From assembly GCF_007644105.1 (NCBI RefSeq), contig NZ_VFAC01000008.1:1-64000 (forward strand): DNA of 64,000 bases, read 5' to 3'. Position 1 is the stretch's first letter. Each line of letters begins with the position of its first letter. The translations under genes were made by a program, and so were the position numbers. Below are positions 21,077 to 29,145 of the stretch, in pieces. The notes beneath the pieces were generated by a model. It saw only the letters and a list, made by a program, of their open reading frames with translations, did not search any database and was not told where the DNA came from. The DNA comes from Elioraea rosea. Lineage in GTDB: Bacteria; Pseudomonadota; Alphaproteobacteria; Acetobacterales; Acetobacteraceae.

Positions 21077-22108
21077 TCACGCCGCCAGCCGGCCCTCCTC
21101 GACGGCGTGGCAAGCCACCTGCACGCCCTCGCGCGTCACGAGCGCCGGCGCCTCCGCCTTGCAGCGGTCATTGGCGAAGGGACAGCGCGGGTGGAAGGCG
21201 CAGCCTGAAGGCGGGTTGATCGGCGAAGGCACCTCGCCGCCGACCGGCGTGCGCTGCCGCCCGGTCATCTCGAGGTCGGGAATCGCCTCGAGAAGCAGTC
21301 GCGTGTAAGGGTGCAGCGGCCTCGCGAACAGAGTCTCGCCCGGAGCGAGCTCGACGATCTTGCCGAGATACATCACGCCGATCCGGTCCGACATGTGGCG
21401 GACGACGGCGAGGTTGTGGCTGATGAAGAGATAGGTCAGGCCGAGGCGCTGCTGCAGGTCCTTCATCAGGTTCAGGATCTGCGCCTGCACCGAGACGTCG
21501 AGCGCGGAGGTCGGCTCGTCGCAGACGAGGAACTCGGGGTTCGACGACAGCGCGCGGGCGATCGAGATGCGCTGCCGCTGCCCGCCGGAAAACTCGTGCG
21601 GGAACTTCTCGGAATCCTTCTCCGACAGGCCGACCTGGCGCAGAAGCTGGCCCACCCGCGCCTCGATCTCGCCTCTGTCCCGCATCAGGCCGAAGGCGCG
21701 GATCGGCTCGGCGATGATGTCGCCGACGCGCCAGCGCGGGTTCAGGCTGGCGTACGGATCCTGGAAGATCATCTGCATGCGCCGCCGCACGGGCGCCTGC
21801 GCGGCGCGCGAGGTCAGCGTCGCCATGTCCGTGCCGTCGATGCGGATGGCGCCGCGCGTCGGCGTGTAGAGGCCGACGACGAGGCGGGCGACCGTCGTCT
21901 TGCCGCAGCCGGATTCGCCGACGAGCGAGAGCGTCGTGCCCCTGGGAATGGCGAAGGTGACGCCGGCGACCGCGTGCAGGATGCGCTTCTTCTCACCCTG
22001 CAACAGGCGGAACAGGAGCGGCTTCGAGACGTCGAAGTCGCGCGCGAGGTCCTCGACCTCGAGGAGCGGGCGCGCCTCGGTGGCAGCGGCGGCAGCGTCA
22101 AGCGGCAT
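21077..22108 (-). CDS. Peptide-type ABC transporter ATPase (DppF/OppF), importer 1
   Basis: 343 residues. Walker A GESGCGKTT, Q-loop region [20 protein letters not shown], signature FSGGQRQR, Walker B LVCDEPTSALDV and the C-terminal oligopeptide-transporter domain with GCAFHPRCPFANDRC. These cysteines resemble the Fe-S-binding set reported for some Opp/Dpp ATPases. The ATG at 22108 gives the usual short lead and overlaps the preceding ATPase by 11 bp. Energises uptake with the gene at 22098-23081. Confidence 0.93.
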   Translation of the reverse strand: MPLDAAAAATEARPLLEVEDLARDFDVSKPLLFRLLQGEKKRILHAVAGVTFAIPRGTTLSLVGESGCGKTTVARLVVGLYTPTRGAIRIDGTDMATLTSRAAQAPVRRRMQMIFQDPYASLNPRWRVGDIIAEPIRAFGLMRDRGEIEARVGQLLRQVGLSEKDSEKFPHEFSGGQRQRISIARALSSNPEFLVCDEPTSALDVSVQAQILNLMKDLQQRLGLTYLFISHNLAVVRHMSDRIGVMYLGKIVELAPGETLFARPLHPYTRLLLEAIPDLEMTGRQRTPVGGEVPSPINPPSGCAFHPRCPFANDRCKAEAPALVTREGVQVACHAVEEGRLAA

Positions 22109-23081
22109 CGCGCGCCTCCCCCTTGGCATAGAGCCAGCACGCCGCACGGGTCGGCCCGTCCGTCGCCATCAGATCGGGGCGTTCGATGCGGCAGCGGTCG
22201 AACACCTTGGTGCAGCGCGGGTTGAAGGCGCAGCCGCGCGGTATGTCGGTGAGCCGCGGCATCGAGCCGTCGATCTGCCGGAGCCGCTCGACCCTGTGGG
22301 TGAGTGAGGGGATCGAGCCCATCAGCCCCTCCGTGTAGGGGTGGCGGGCGCCCTTCACCACGTCGCGCACCGGGCCGATCTCGGCGATCCGCCCGGCATA
22401 CATCACGGCCACGCGGTCCGCCGTCTCGGCGATCACGCCCATGTCGTGGGTGACGAGCATCACCGCCGTGCCGTGCTCGCGGCAGAGGCGCTTGAGCAGC
22501 GCGATCACCTGTGCCTGGATCGAGACGTCGAGCGCCGTCGTCGGCTCATCGGCGATGACGAGCTTGGGCTCGGCGCAGAGAGCGAGCGCGATCACCACGC
22601 GCTGGCGCATGCCGCCCGAGAACTGGTGCGGATAGGCGTCGATGCGCTGCGCCGCACCGGGAATGCCGACATCCTCGAGCCACCGGATCGCGCGGGCGCG
22701 GGCATCGCGGTCGGACAGGCCGAGATGCGTCTGCATCGTCTCTGCGAGCTGGCGGCCGATCGAATAGAGCGGGTTCAGCGTCGTCAGCGGGTCCTGGAAG
22801 ATCGCGCCGATCTGCTTGCCGCGCACATGGCGCATCTCCTCCGGCGCGATGTTGTCGATGCGGCGGCCGGCGAGCAGGACCTCGCCGCCGGCGATGCGGC
22901 CCGGCGGCTCGATCAGCCGGATGATGGCCGTGCCTGTGATCGACTTGCCAGCCCCGCTCTCGCCGACGACGCCGAGGACCTCGCCCTCGTCGATCGAGAA
23001 CGACACGTCGTCGACCGCGGTGAGCACGCCGCGGCGGGTGGGGAACTCGACACGGAGATTGCGGACTTCGAGAAGCGGCAT
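22098..23081 (-). CDS. Peptide-type ABC transporter ATPase (DppD/OppD), importer 1
   Basis: 327 residues. Starts MPLLEVRNLRVEF; Walker A GESGAGKS, FQDPLTTLNPLYSIGRQ, signature FSGGMRQR, Walker [15 protein letters not shown]-loop MLVTHDMGVIAE, and a C-terminal CAFNPRCTKVFDRC. Paired with the DppF-type ATPase (11-bp overlap) in a five-gene minus-strand operon that starts at the binding-protein gene near 26.67 kb. Confidence 0.93.
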   Translation of the reverse strand: MPLLEVRNLRVEFPTRRGVLTAVDDVSFSIDEGEVLGVVGESGAGKSITGTAIIRLIEPPGRIAGGEVLLAGRRIDNIAPEEMRHVRGKQIGAIFQDPLTTLNPLYSIGRQLAETMQTHLGLSDRDARARAIRWLEDVGIPGAAQRIDAYPHQFSGGMRQRVVIALALCAEPKLVIADEPTTALDVSIQAQVIALLKRLCREHGTAVMLVTHDMGVIAETADRVAVMYAGRIAEIGPVRDVVKGARHPYTEGLMGSIPSLTHRVERLRQIDGSMPRLTDIPRGCAFNPRCTKVFDRCRIERPDLMATDGPTRAACWLYAKGEARDAA

Positions 23082-23094
23082 GGATCGATCGCCC

Positions 23095-24030
23095 TCAGCG
23101 CAGCCTGGGGTTCAGCGCGTCGCGCAGCCAGTCGCCCAGGAGGTTCACCGACAGCACCATCAGGGCGAGCGTGATGCCGGGGAACACCGTGATCCACCAC
23201 TCGCCCGAGAACAGGAAGTCGTTGCCGATGCGGATCAGCGTGCCGAGCGAAGGCTGGGTGGGCGGCACGCCAACGCCGAGGAACGACAGCGTCGCCTCTG
23301 CAAGGATCGCGAAGCCGAGGTTGAGCGTGGCGATGACGAGAACCGGCCCCATCACGTTCGGCAGAACGTGGCTCGTCATGATGCGTGTGCTGGACAACCC
23401 GATGACGCGGGCGGCCATCACGTATTCCTTGTTCTTCTCGACGAGCGTCGAGCCGCGCACGGTGCGGGCATACTGCACCCAGTTGGAGATGCCGATCGCG
23501 AAGATCACCACCCAGAGCGCGATCCGGTCATGCAGTTCGCGCGGCAGGGCGGCGCGCACGAGGCCGTCGACCAGGAGGGCGACGAGGATGGCGGGGAAGG
23601 TGAGCTTGATGTCGGCGATGCGCATCAGCACCGCATCGGTCGTGCCGCCGACGAAGCCGGCGACGAGGCCGAGCGTGACGCCGAGCACCATCGCGAAGAT
23701 CACCGAGCAGAATCCGACGAACAGCGAAATGCGCGCGCCGTACATGATGGTCGACAGCATGTCCCGGCCCTGGTCGTCCGTGCCGAGAAGGAAGTCCGGG
23801 TTGCCCCCCTCCACCCAGGCCGGGGGGTTGAACGCATCCATCAGGTTCAGCGTGGCGAGGTTGAACGGGTCATGCGGGGCGATGACCGGGGCGAGAACGG
23901 CCGCGCCGATCAGAGCCAATGCAACGATCGCCGAGACGATGGTGAGAGGCGAGTGTGAGAAGCTGAACCAGAGGTCGCTGTCGAGGAACCGGGAGACCGG
24001 GCCCTTCCGGGCGGCGATGCTATCGGCCAT
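23095..24030 (-). CDS. Peptide-type ABC transporter permease (DppC), importer 1
   Basis: 311 residues. N-terminal cytoplasmic segment, a first membrane helix near residue 35, the OppC-type periplasmic loop GTDDQGRDMLSTIMYGAR, then five helices with the EAA-type cytoplasmic loop (MAARVIGLSSTRIMTSHVLPNV). The ATG at 24030 was preferred to the upstream in-frame start because it lies directly after the DppB stop (24032). Confidence 0.92.
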   Translation of the reverse strand: MADSIAARKGPVSRFLDSDLWFSFSHSPLTIVSAIVALALIGAAVLAPVIAPHDPFNLATLNLMDAFNPPAWVEGGNPDFLLGTDDQGRDMLSTIMYGARISLFVGFCSVIFAMVLGVTLGLVAGFVGGTTDAVLMRIADIKLTFPAILVALLVDGLVRAALPRELHDRIALWVVIFAIGISNWVQYARTVRGSTLVEKNKEYVMAARVIGLSSTRIMTSHVLPNVMGPVLVIATLNLGFAILAEATLSFLGVGVPPTQPSLGTLIRIGNDFLFSGEWWITVFPGITLALMVLSVNLLGDWLRDALNPRLR

Positions 24031-24031
24031 C

Positions 24032-25015
24032 TCAGCGCGCGCTCCCGGCGAGCGAGCCGCGAAGCCGTGGATCGACAAGGTAGTACAGGAGATCGACGAC
24101 CAGGTTGATGATGACGAACAGCAGCGCGATCATCATCAGGTAGGCCGCCATGATCGGGATGTCGGCGTTCGACACGGCCTGGATGAACAGAAGCCCCATA
24201 CCGGGCCACTGGAACACCGTCTCCGTCACGATCGCGAAGGCGATGATGGCGCCGAGCTGCAGCCCCGTGATGGTGATCACGGGAACGAGCGTGTTCTTCA
24301 GCGCGTGCCCGAAATGCACCGCCCGGTTCGAGAGGCCGCGCGCGCGGGCGAACTTGATGTAGTCGGTCCGCAGCACCTCGAGCATCTCCGCGCGCACCAG
24401 CCGCATGATCAGCGTCATCTGGAACAGCCCGAGCGTGATCGAGGGAAGGATCAGCGCCTTCAGCCCAGAGGCCGTGAGGAACCCCGTCGTCCACCAGCCG
24501 ATGGCCACCGTGTCGCCGCGCCCGAAGGAGGGCAGCACCCCGAGCATCACGGCAAAGACGAGGATGAGAAGGATGCCGATCAGGAAGGTCGGCAGCGACA
24601 CGCCGATCAGCGATATCGTCAGGAAGAAGCGCGACAGCCAGCTCTCGCGGTAGAGCCCGGTGTAGACGCCCATCGGCACGCCGATGGCGAGCGCGAGGAA
24701 GGCGGCGGTGAAGGAGAGCTCGAGCGTCGCCGGCGCGCGCTCGAGGATGAGGTCGGACACGGGCCGCGCGAGGCGATAGGAGAGGCCGAACTCGCCCTGC
24801 ACCGCGTTCTTCAGGTACTCGAAGAACTGCACGAAGAAGGGCTGGTCGAGCCCGAGGTCGCGGATCAGCGCCTGGCGCTGCGCCTCGGTGTAGTCCTGGC
24901 CGAGCATAATCGCGACCGGGTCGCCGACATAGGCGAACATCGCGAAGCTGATCAGGCTCACCGTGAACATCACGGGCAAGGCCTGGAAGAGGCGGGAGAC
25001 GATGAAGGCGAACAT
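24032..25015 (-). CDS. Peptide-type ABC transporter permease (DppB), importer 1
   Basis: 327 residues, six predicted helices. Characteristic start FIVSRLFQALPVMFTVSLISF, the MLGQDYTEAQRQALIRDLGLD loop, the EAA-type loop YIKFARARGLSNRAVHFGHAL and the conserved end DLLYYLVDPRLR. Forms the membrane channel with the DppC-type permease, whose gene begins 1 bp later. Confidence 0.93.
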   Translation of the reverse strand: MFAFIVSRLFQALPVMFTVSLISFAMFAYVGDPVAIMLGQDYTEAQRQALIRDLGLDQPFFVQFFEYLKNAVQGEFGLSYRLARPVSDLILERAPATLELSFTAAFLALAIGVPMGVYTGLYRESWLSRFFLTISLIGVSLPTFLIGILLILVFAVMLGVLPSFGRGDTVAIGWWTTGFLTASGLKALILPSITLGLFQMTLIMRLVRAEMLEVLRTDYIKFARARGLSNRAVHFGHALKNTLVPVITITGLQLGAIIAFAIVTETVFQWPGMGLLFIQAVSNADIPIMAAYLMMIALLFVIINLVVDLLYYLVDPRLRGSLAGSAR

Positions 25016-25029
25016 GCCAGGCCCTGCTG

Positions 25030-25060
25030 CCCCGCGCGCGGCTCAGCGCCGTGCGCGGGG
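25030..25060 (-). other. Intercistronic stem-loop after the binding-protein gene, importer 1
   Basis: CCCCGCGC (25030-25037) pairs with GCGCGGGG (25053-25060), and CGGC with GCCG inside, giving a near-perfect 13-bp stem with a 5-nt loop. It lies between the stop of the binding protein (25078) and the start of DppB (25015). Such stems often protect the upstream mRNA or cause partial termination. Confidence 0.55.
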
Positions 25061-25077
25061 CTCGAGAGGTTGCGTCG

Positions 25078-26670
25078 TCAGTTCACGCGCACGAAACGGA
25101 ACTGAGGCTGGTTGTTTGCCTGGTGCGGCATGGCGATGTTCGACCGCACGGCCCAGGGCACCATCTGGTGGTGCAGCGGGATGTGCGGAACGTCCTCGCG
25201 GTAGATCTTCAGCGCCTCGCGGATCGCCGCGTTGCGCTTCTCCGGGTCGAGCTCGTTCTTCATGGCGGTGACGAGCTGATCCATCCGCGGGTTCGAGTAC
25301 CGCCCGTAGTTCCAGATGCCGTTGCCCTGGGCGCCATCCCGCGTCGCGAGAAGCGACTGGAAGGAGTAGAGCGCATCCTGCGTCGGCACACCCCAGCCGA
25401 GCAAGTAGATGGAGGTATCGTCGCGTTGGATCTTCGGGAAGAAGTTGGCGAGCGGCATGGCGTTGAGGTTGGTCTTGACGCCGATGCGCGTCCACATCGC
25501 CGCCACTGCCTGGCAGATCGCCTCGTCGTTGATGTAGCGGTTGTTCGGGCAGTCGAGCGTCACCTCGAAGCCCTGCGGGTAGCCCGCCTCGGCGAGGAGC
25601 TGGCGCGCGCGCTCGGCGTTGAAGGGAAGGCGCACGTCCTCCTCCTTCACGTAGCCGTTCACCTGCTCAGGGAAGAACGTTCCCGTGACGATCGCCTGGC
25701 CGCGCATCACGCGGGTGCGGATCGCCTCGATGTCGATCGCATGGTAGAGCGCCTGGCGGACGCGCAGCTCCTTGAACGGGTTCTTGCCCTTCACGCTCGA
25801 GTAGAGAAGCTCGTCGCGGGCGACGTCCATCGCGAAGAAGATGGTGCGGATCTCCGGCCCCTCGAGCACGGAGATGTTCGGCGCGCGCTTCAGGCGCTCG
25901 AGGTCCTGCAGCGGCGGGTCGAGCACGAAATCCACCTCACCCGACAGCAGCGCGGCGATGCGCGTGGCATCGGAGCTGATGGGCCGGTAGACGATCTCGG
26001 TGACGTTGGAGGTGTTCTTCGCCGTGTCGGCCCAGCCCCACCAGGCATCGTTGCGCAGCATCACGGTGCGCACGTCGGGCTCGCGCACCGAGAGGCGGAA
26101 CGGCCCGGTGCCGTTGGTGTTGCGCACCGTGTGCGTCTCCTCGCGCGCGCGGGTGTTCTGCGGCGCGGTGACGTTGTTCTTCTCCGACCACTCCTTGTCC
26201 ATCATGTAGACGGAGGCGATCTTGTTGGGGAGGATCGGGTCGGGGATCTTGGTGACGATGTCGACGGTGTTGTCGTCGACCTTCTCGGCCTTCTCCACGG
26301 TGTCGACGAAGATGCCGTAGTTCGAGGTCGGCGCCAGGGCGCGGGTGATGCTGAACACCACGTCGTCTGCGTTGAAGTCGGCCCCGTCATGGAACTTCAC
26401 GCCGCGGCGCAGTTCGAACCGCCAGCGGTTCGGCTCGACCTGGCGCCAGGCGGTGGCAAGCCCGGGCTCGAGGGCGAGGTCCTTGTCGCGCTTGATCAGC
26501 GGCTCGTAGATCTGCTGCAGGACCATCGTCACGGTACCGAGGTTCTGCGAGTGCGGGTCCATCGTGTTGGGATCGCCGCTCGCAGACCAGCGAACGGTTC
26601 GTGCATCGGCCGCACCAGCGGCAGCGAGCACGCCAACGACCGCCGTGGCGGCCAGAAGGGCAGCGCGCAT
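25078..26670 (-). CDS. Peptide-type ABC transporter solute-binding protein, importer 1
   Basis: 530 residues, SBP_bac_5 family, periplasmic. Sec signal AALLAATAVVGVLAAAGAADA; mature start near RTVRWSASGDPNTMDPHSQ. Contains the family stretch LEPGLATAWRQVEPNRWRFELRRGVKFHDG and WGWADTAK. First gene of the operon; GGGGAGA precedes the ATG. Ligand class (peptide, opine or other) cannot be inferred. Confidence 0.92.
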   Translation of the reverse strand: MRAALLAATAVVGVLAAAGAADARTVRWSASGDPNTMDPHSQNLGTVTMVLQQIYEPLIKRDKDLALEPGLATAWRQVEPNRWRFELRRGVKFHDGADFNADDVVFSITRALAPTSNYGIFVDTVEKAEKVDDNTVDIVTKIPDPILPNKIASVYMMDKEWSEKNNVTAPQNTRAREETHTVRNTNGTGPFRLSVREPDVRTVMLRNDAWWGWADTAKNTSNVTEIVYRPISSDATRIAALLSGEVDFVLDPPLQDLERLKRAPNISVLEGPEIRTIFFAMDVARDELLYSSVKGKNPFKELRVRQALYHAIDIEAIRTRVMRGQAIVTGTFFPEQVNGYVKEEDVRLPFNAERARQLLAEAGYPQGFEVTLDCPNNRYINDEAICQAVAAMWTRIGVKTNLNAMPLANFFPKIQRDDTSIYLLGWGVPTQDALYSFQSLLATRDGAQGNGIWNYGRYSNPRMDQLVTAMKNELDPEKRNAAIREALKIYREDVPHIPLHHQMVPWAVRSNIAMPHQANNQPQFRFVRVN

Positions 26671-26945
26671 CGTGAAATCTCCCCTATGGTTTCCGGGCCG
26701 GTCTTCGCAGCCCGTTCAGCCAGCGTTCTAGCTTAAGCCCGGGCGGCGACCAAGGGGTGCGCCAGCGAGGGGCAGGGCGAAGTCCGGTGCGATCGTGCAA
26801 CCAGAGACTTTGCGGCAAGCGGCGCAACATCGTCTAAAAAATAAACCTTCTTGCGTTATTTGACGTAGAGTGCGACAACCGTCTGACGGCTCAACCCCTG
26901 CATTGCAGGGCCGGAAACGGGGCCAACCTGGGAGCATTGAAGGCC
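26671..26945. promoter_or_regulatory. Divergent upstream region of importer 1 and the PEP-CTERM gene
   Basis: 275 bp between two divergent genes. It contains an unusually AT-rich patch (about 26830-26868, including TAAAAAATAAA) in otherwise GC-rich DNA. It also has a perfect 6-bp inverted repeat CCCTGC-ATT-GCAGGG (26896-26910) 35 bp before the + strand ATG. The patch is the likely promoter zone; no consensus box is clear enough to name. Confidence 0.5.
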
Positions 26946-27620
26946 ATGCGCGCACTCGGATTCGTTGCTGGTTCGATCGCCGCCCTAGCCCTCGCCTCCC
27001 CAGGCGCCAAGGCCTCCCCGGTCATGCACGCGAGCACGGAGGCGTTCGTTTCGATCGCCTACGCGCCTGGCAGCAACAGCACGCTCGGCCAGGTTGCAGC
27101 TGAAAGGCGCGTCATCGGCAACATGTTCGACGGCTCGAATGCCACGCTGCTCTCGCTCGGCCTCGGCGGCAGCATCTCGTTCCTGATCGCGCCGACGGAG
27201 AACACCATCATCGGCTCGACGGTGTTCGAGCTCACCAATCTAGGCTCCGGCCACAAGGAGCGGGCGCGCCTGTTCCTCGGCAACGATCTTGGCGACTGGG
27301 TCGAGATCGGAACGCTGCTAAACCAGGAGTTCGGTTCCCAGGTCATCAACCTCAACCCGCTGGTCGCGAGCCTCGAGGTGGTCGCCTTCGGGCCTGCCAC
27401 GGGCTTCGGGCTCACTGTCCTCGAGGGGTCGTTCAACTCGCTCCGCCTCGTCGATGCCTCGCCCACCACCGGGCGCAACCTCGACGGGTTCGACATCGCA
27501 ACGCTCTCGATCACCTCGCTCTCCCGCCCCGTCGCGATCCCCGAACCGGCCGCGGCGCTCCTGCTGTCTGTTGGCCTTCTCGGGCTAGCGATGGGCGCCC
27601 GGGCGCGCGCCCGGGCCTGA
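26946..27620 (+). CDS. PEP-CTERM sorted extracellular protein
   Basis: 224 residues. An N-terminal signal (ALGFVAGSIAALALASPGAKA) is followed by a beta-rich mature domain of unknown function. The C-terminal tripartite sorting signal is IPEP, a hydrophobic helix (AAALLLSVGLLGLAMGA) and a basic end (RARARA). Such proteins are processed by an exosortase (EpsH family) and usually go to the outer surface or an exopolysaccharide matrix. No exosortase gene is in this window. The ATG at 26946 was preferred to a TTG at 26937 because GGAG at 26931-26934 is better spaced. Confidence 0.85.
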   Translation: MRALGFVAGSIAALALASPGAKASPVMHASTEAFVSIAYAPGSNSTLGQVAAERRVIGNMFDGSNATLLSLGLGGSISFLIAPTENTIIGSTVFELTNLGSGHKERARLFLGNDLGDWVEIGTLLNQEFGSQVINLNPLVASLEVVAFGPATGFGLTVLEGSFNSLRLVDASPTTGRNLDGFDIATLSITSLSRPVAIPEPAAALLLSVGLLGLAMGARARARA

Positions 27621-27768
27621 TCGGCACGCGCCGCCGGGGCCGGGGCGGCAAGTCTCAAGACAATCTCAAGCCCTTCCCAACCCCGCCTGAAAGTCTCGCG
27701 GTTCCGTCTCCCGTAGGGTCCTGCCCGTGGCCGCGCCATCCCGGGCGGCCCTGGGAAAGGACCAAGCC

Positions 27769-29067
27769 ATGAAGACCGCGACCACCCTCCTGCACGCAGG
27801 GCACCGGGCCGATGCCGGAACCAACGCCGTCGCCGTGCCGATCCACATGACGACGTCGTACCAGTTCGACAGCACCGAGCACGCGGCCGACCTGTTCGCG
27901 CTCAAGCAGTTCGGCAACATCTACACGCGGGTGATGAACCCGACGACGGACGTGCTCGAGAAGCGCATCGCCGCCATGGAGGGGGGCGTGGCCGCGCTCG
28001 CCGTGGCCTCCGGCCAGGCAGCGACGATGATGGCGATCCAGAACATTGCCCAGGCGGGCGACAACATCGTCTCCTCGACCGACCTCTATGGCGGGTCGTG
28101 GAACCTCCTCGCCAACACGCTGAAGACGATGGGCATCGAGGTCCGCTTCGTCGACCCGACCGACCCCGAGAACTTCCGCCGCGCGACGGACGCGAGGACC
28201 CGCGCCTACTACGCCGAGACGCTGCCGAACCCGAAGCTGCACGTCTTCCCCATCGGCGAGGTCGCTTCCATCGGCAACGAGCTCGGCGTGCCGCTGATCG
28301 TCGACAACACGGCCGCGCCGTTGATCTGCAAGCCGTTCGCGCACGGCGCCCATATCGTCGTCTACTCGACGACCAAGTACATCGGCGGGCACGGCACGGC
28401 GATCGGCGGCATCATCGTCGACAGTGGAACGTTCGACTGGGAGAAGCATGCCGCCCGCTTCCCCATGCTGAACACGCCCGACCCGTCCTACCACGGCGCG
28501 GTGTGGACCGAGGCGGTGAAGCCGATCGGGCCCGTCGCCTACATCATCAAGGCGCGCGTGACGCTTCTGCGCGACGCAGGCGCGGCGATGAGCCCGTTCA
28601 ACGCCTGGATGTTCCTGCAGGGCCTCGAGACGCTGCCGCTGCGAATGGCAAGGCACAGCGAGAACGCCGCGAAGGTCGCCGCCTGGCTCGATGGGCACCC
28701 GGCCGTCGCGCGCGTCGTCCATCCCGGCCTGTTCGAAGGCATGCAGGCCGCGCGCGCGCAGCGCTACCTCGAGGGCGGCATGGGTGGGCTCGTCGGCTTC
28801 GAGCTGAAGGGCGGCCGCGCGGCTGGGCGGGCCTTCATCGATGCGCTGAAGCTCTTCTACCACGTCGCGAACATCGGCGACGCGCGGAGCCTCGCGATCC
28901 ACCCGGCAACGACAACGCACAGCCAGCTGAGCCCCGAGGCGCAGCTCAAGACGGGCGTGACCGAGGGGTACGTGCGCCTCTCGCTCGGCCTCGAGGACAT
29001 CGAGGACATCATCGACGACCTCGACCAGGCGCTGGCGGCCTCGCAGCCGGCGGCCGTGGCCGCCTGA
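27769..29067 (+). CDS. metY: O-acetylhomoserine aminocarboxypropyltransferase (sulfhydrylase)
   Basis: 432-residue PLP enzyme of the Cys/Met metabolism family, making homocysteine from O-acetylhomoserine and sulfide. The PLP lysine is Lys203 in YSTTKYIGGHGTAIGG. Other blocks are TTSYQFDSTEHAADLF, EGGVAALAVASGQAA and the C-terminal HPATTTHSQL, which is typical of MetY. The ATG at 27769 gives MKTATTLLHAG; a longer frame exists upstream. metA follows 78 bp later, consistent with one pathway. Confidence 0.93.
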   Translation: MKTATTLLHAGHRADAGTNAVAVPIHMTTSYQFDSTEHAADLFALKQFGNIYTRVMNPTTDVLEKRIAAMEGGVAALAVASGQAATMMAIQNIAQAGDNIVSSTDLYGGSWNLLANTLKTMGIEVRFVDPTDPENFRRATDARTRAYYAETLPNPKLHVFPIGEVASIGNELGVPLIVDNTAAPLICKPFAHGAHIVVYSTTKYIGGHGTAIGGIIVDSGTFDWEKHAARFPMLNTPDPSYHGAVWTEAVKPIGPVAYIIKARVTLLRDAGAAMSPFNAWMFLQGLETLPLRMARHSENAAKVAAWLDGHPAVARVVHPGLFEGMQAARAQRYLEGGMGGLVGFELKGGRAAGRAFIDALKLFYHVANIGDARSLAIHPATTTHSQLSPEAQLKTGVTEGYVRLSLGLEDIEDIIDDLDQALAASQPAAVAA

Positions 29068-29080
29068 GGAAGGCGGCCCG

Positions 29081-29105
29081 GGGGGCGGGCCCGGCGCCCG
29101 CCCCC
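29081..29105 (+). terminator. GC hairpin between metY and metA
   Basis: GGGGGCGGG (29081-29089) can pair with CCCGCCCCC (29097-29105) around a 7-nt loop. The downstream sequence GTCTCCCCC is not a clean T-tract, so this may be a weak terminator, an mRNA-stability element, or chance in GC-rich DNA. Confidence 0.35.
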
Positions 29106-29145
29106 GTCTCCCCCGCTCGCCCGCACCGGCAAGAAGGAGGGTGCG

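Noticed and set aside
27621-27768. SAM-type riboswitch in front of metY
   Set aside because: The 148-nt leader was inspected for the SAM-II style pseudoknot often found before alphaproteobacterial met genes, but its conserved core could not be recognised. A covariance-model search would settle it.
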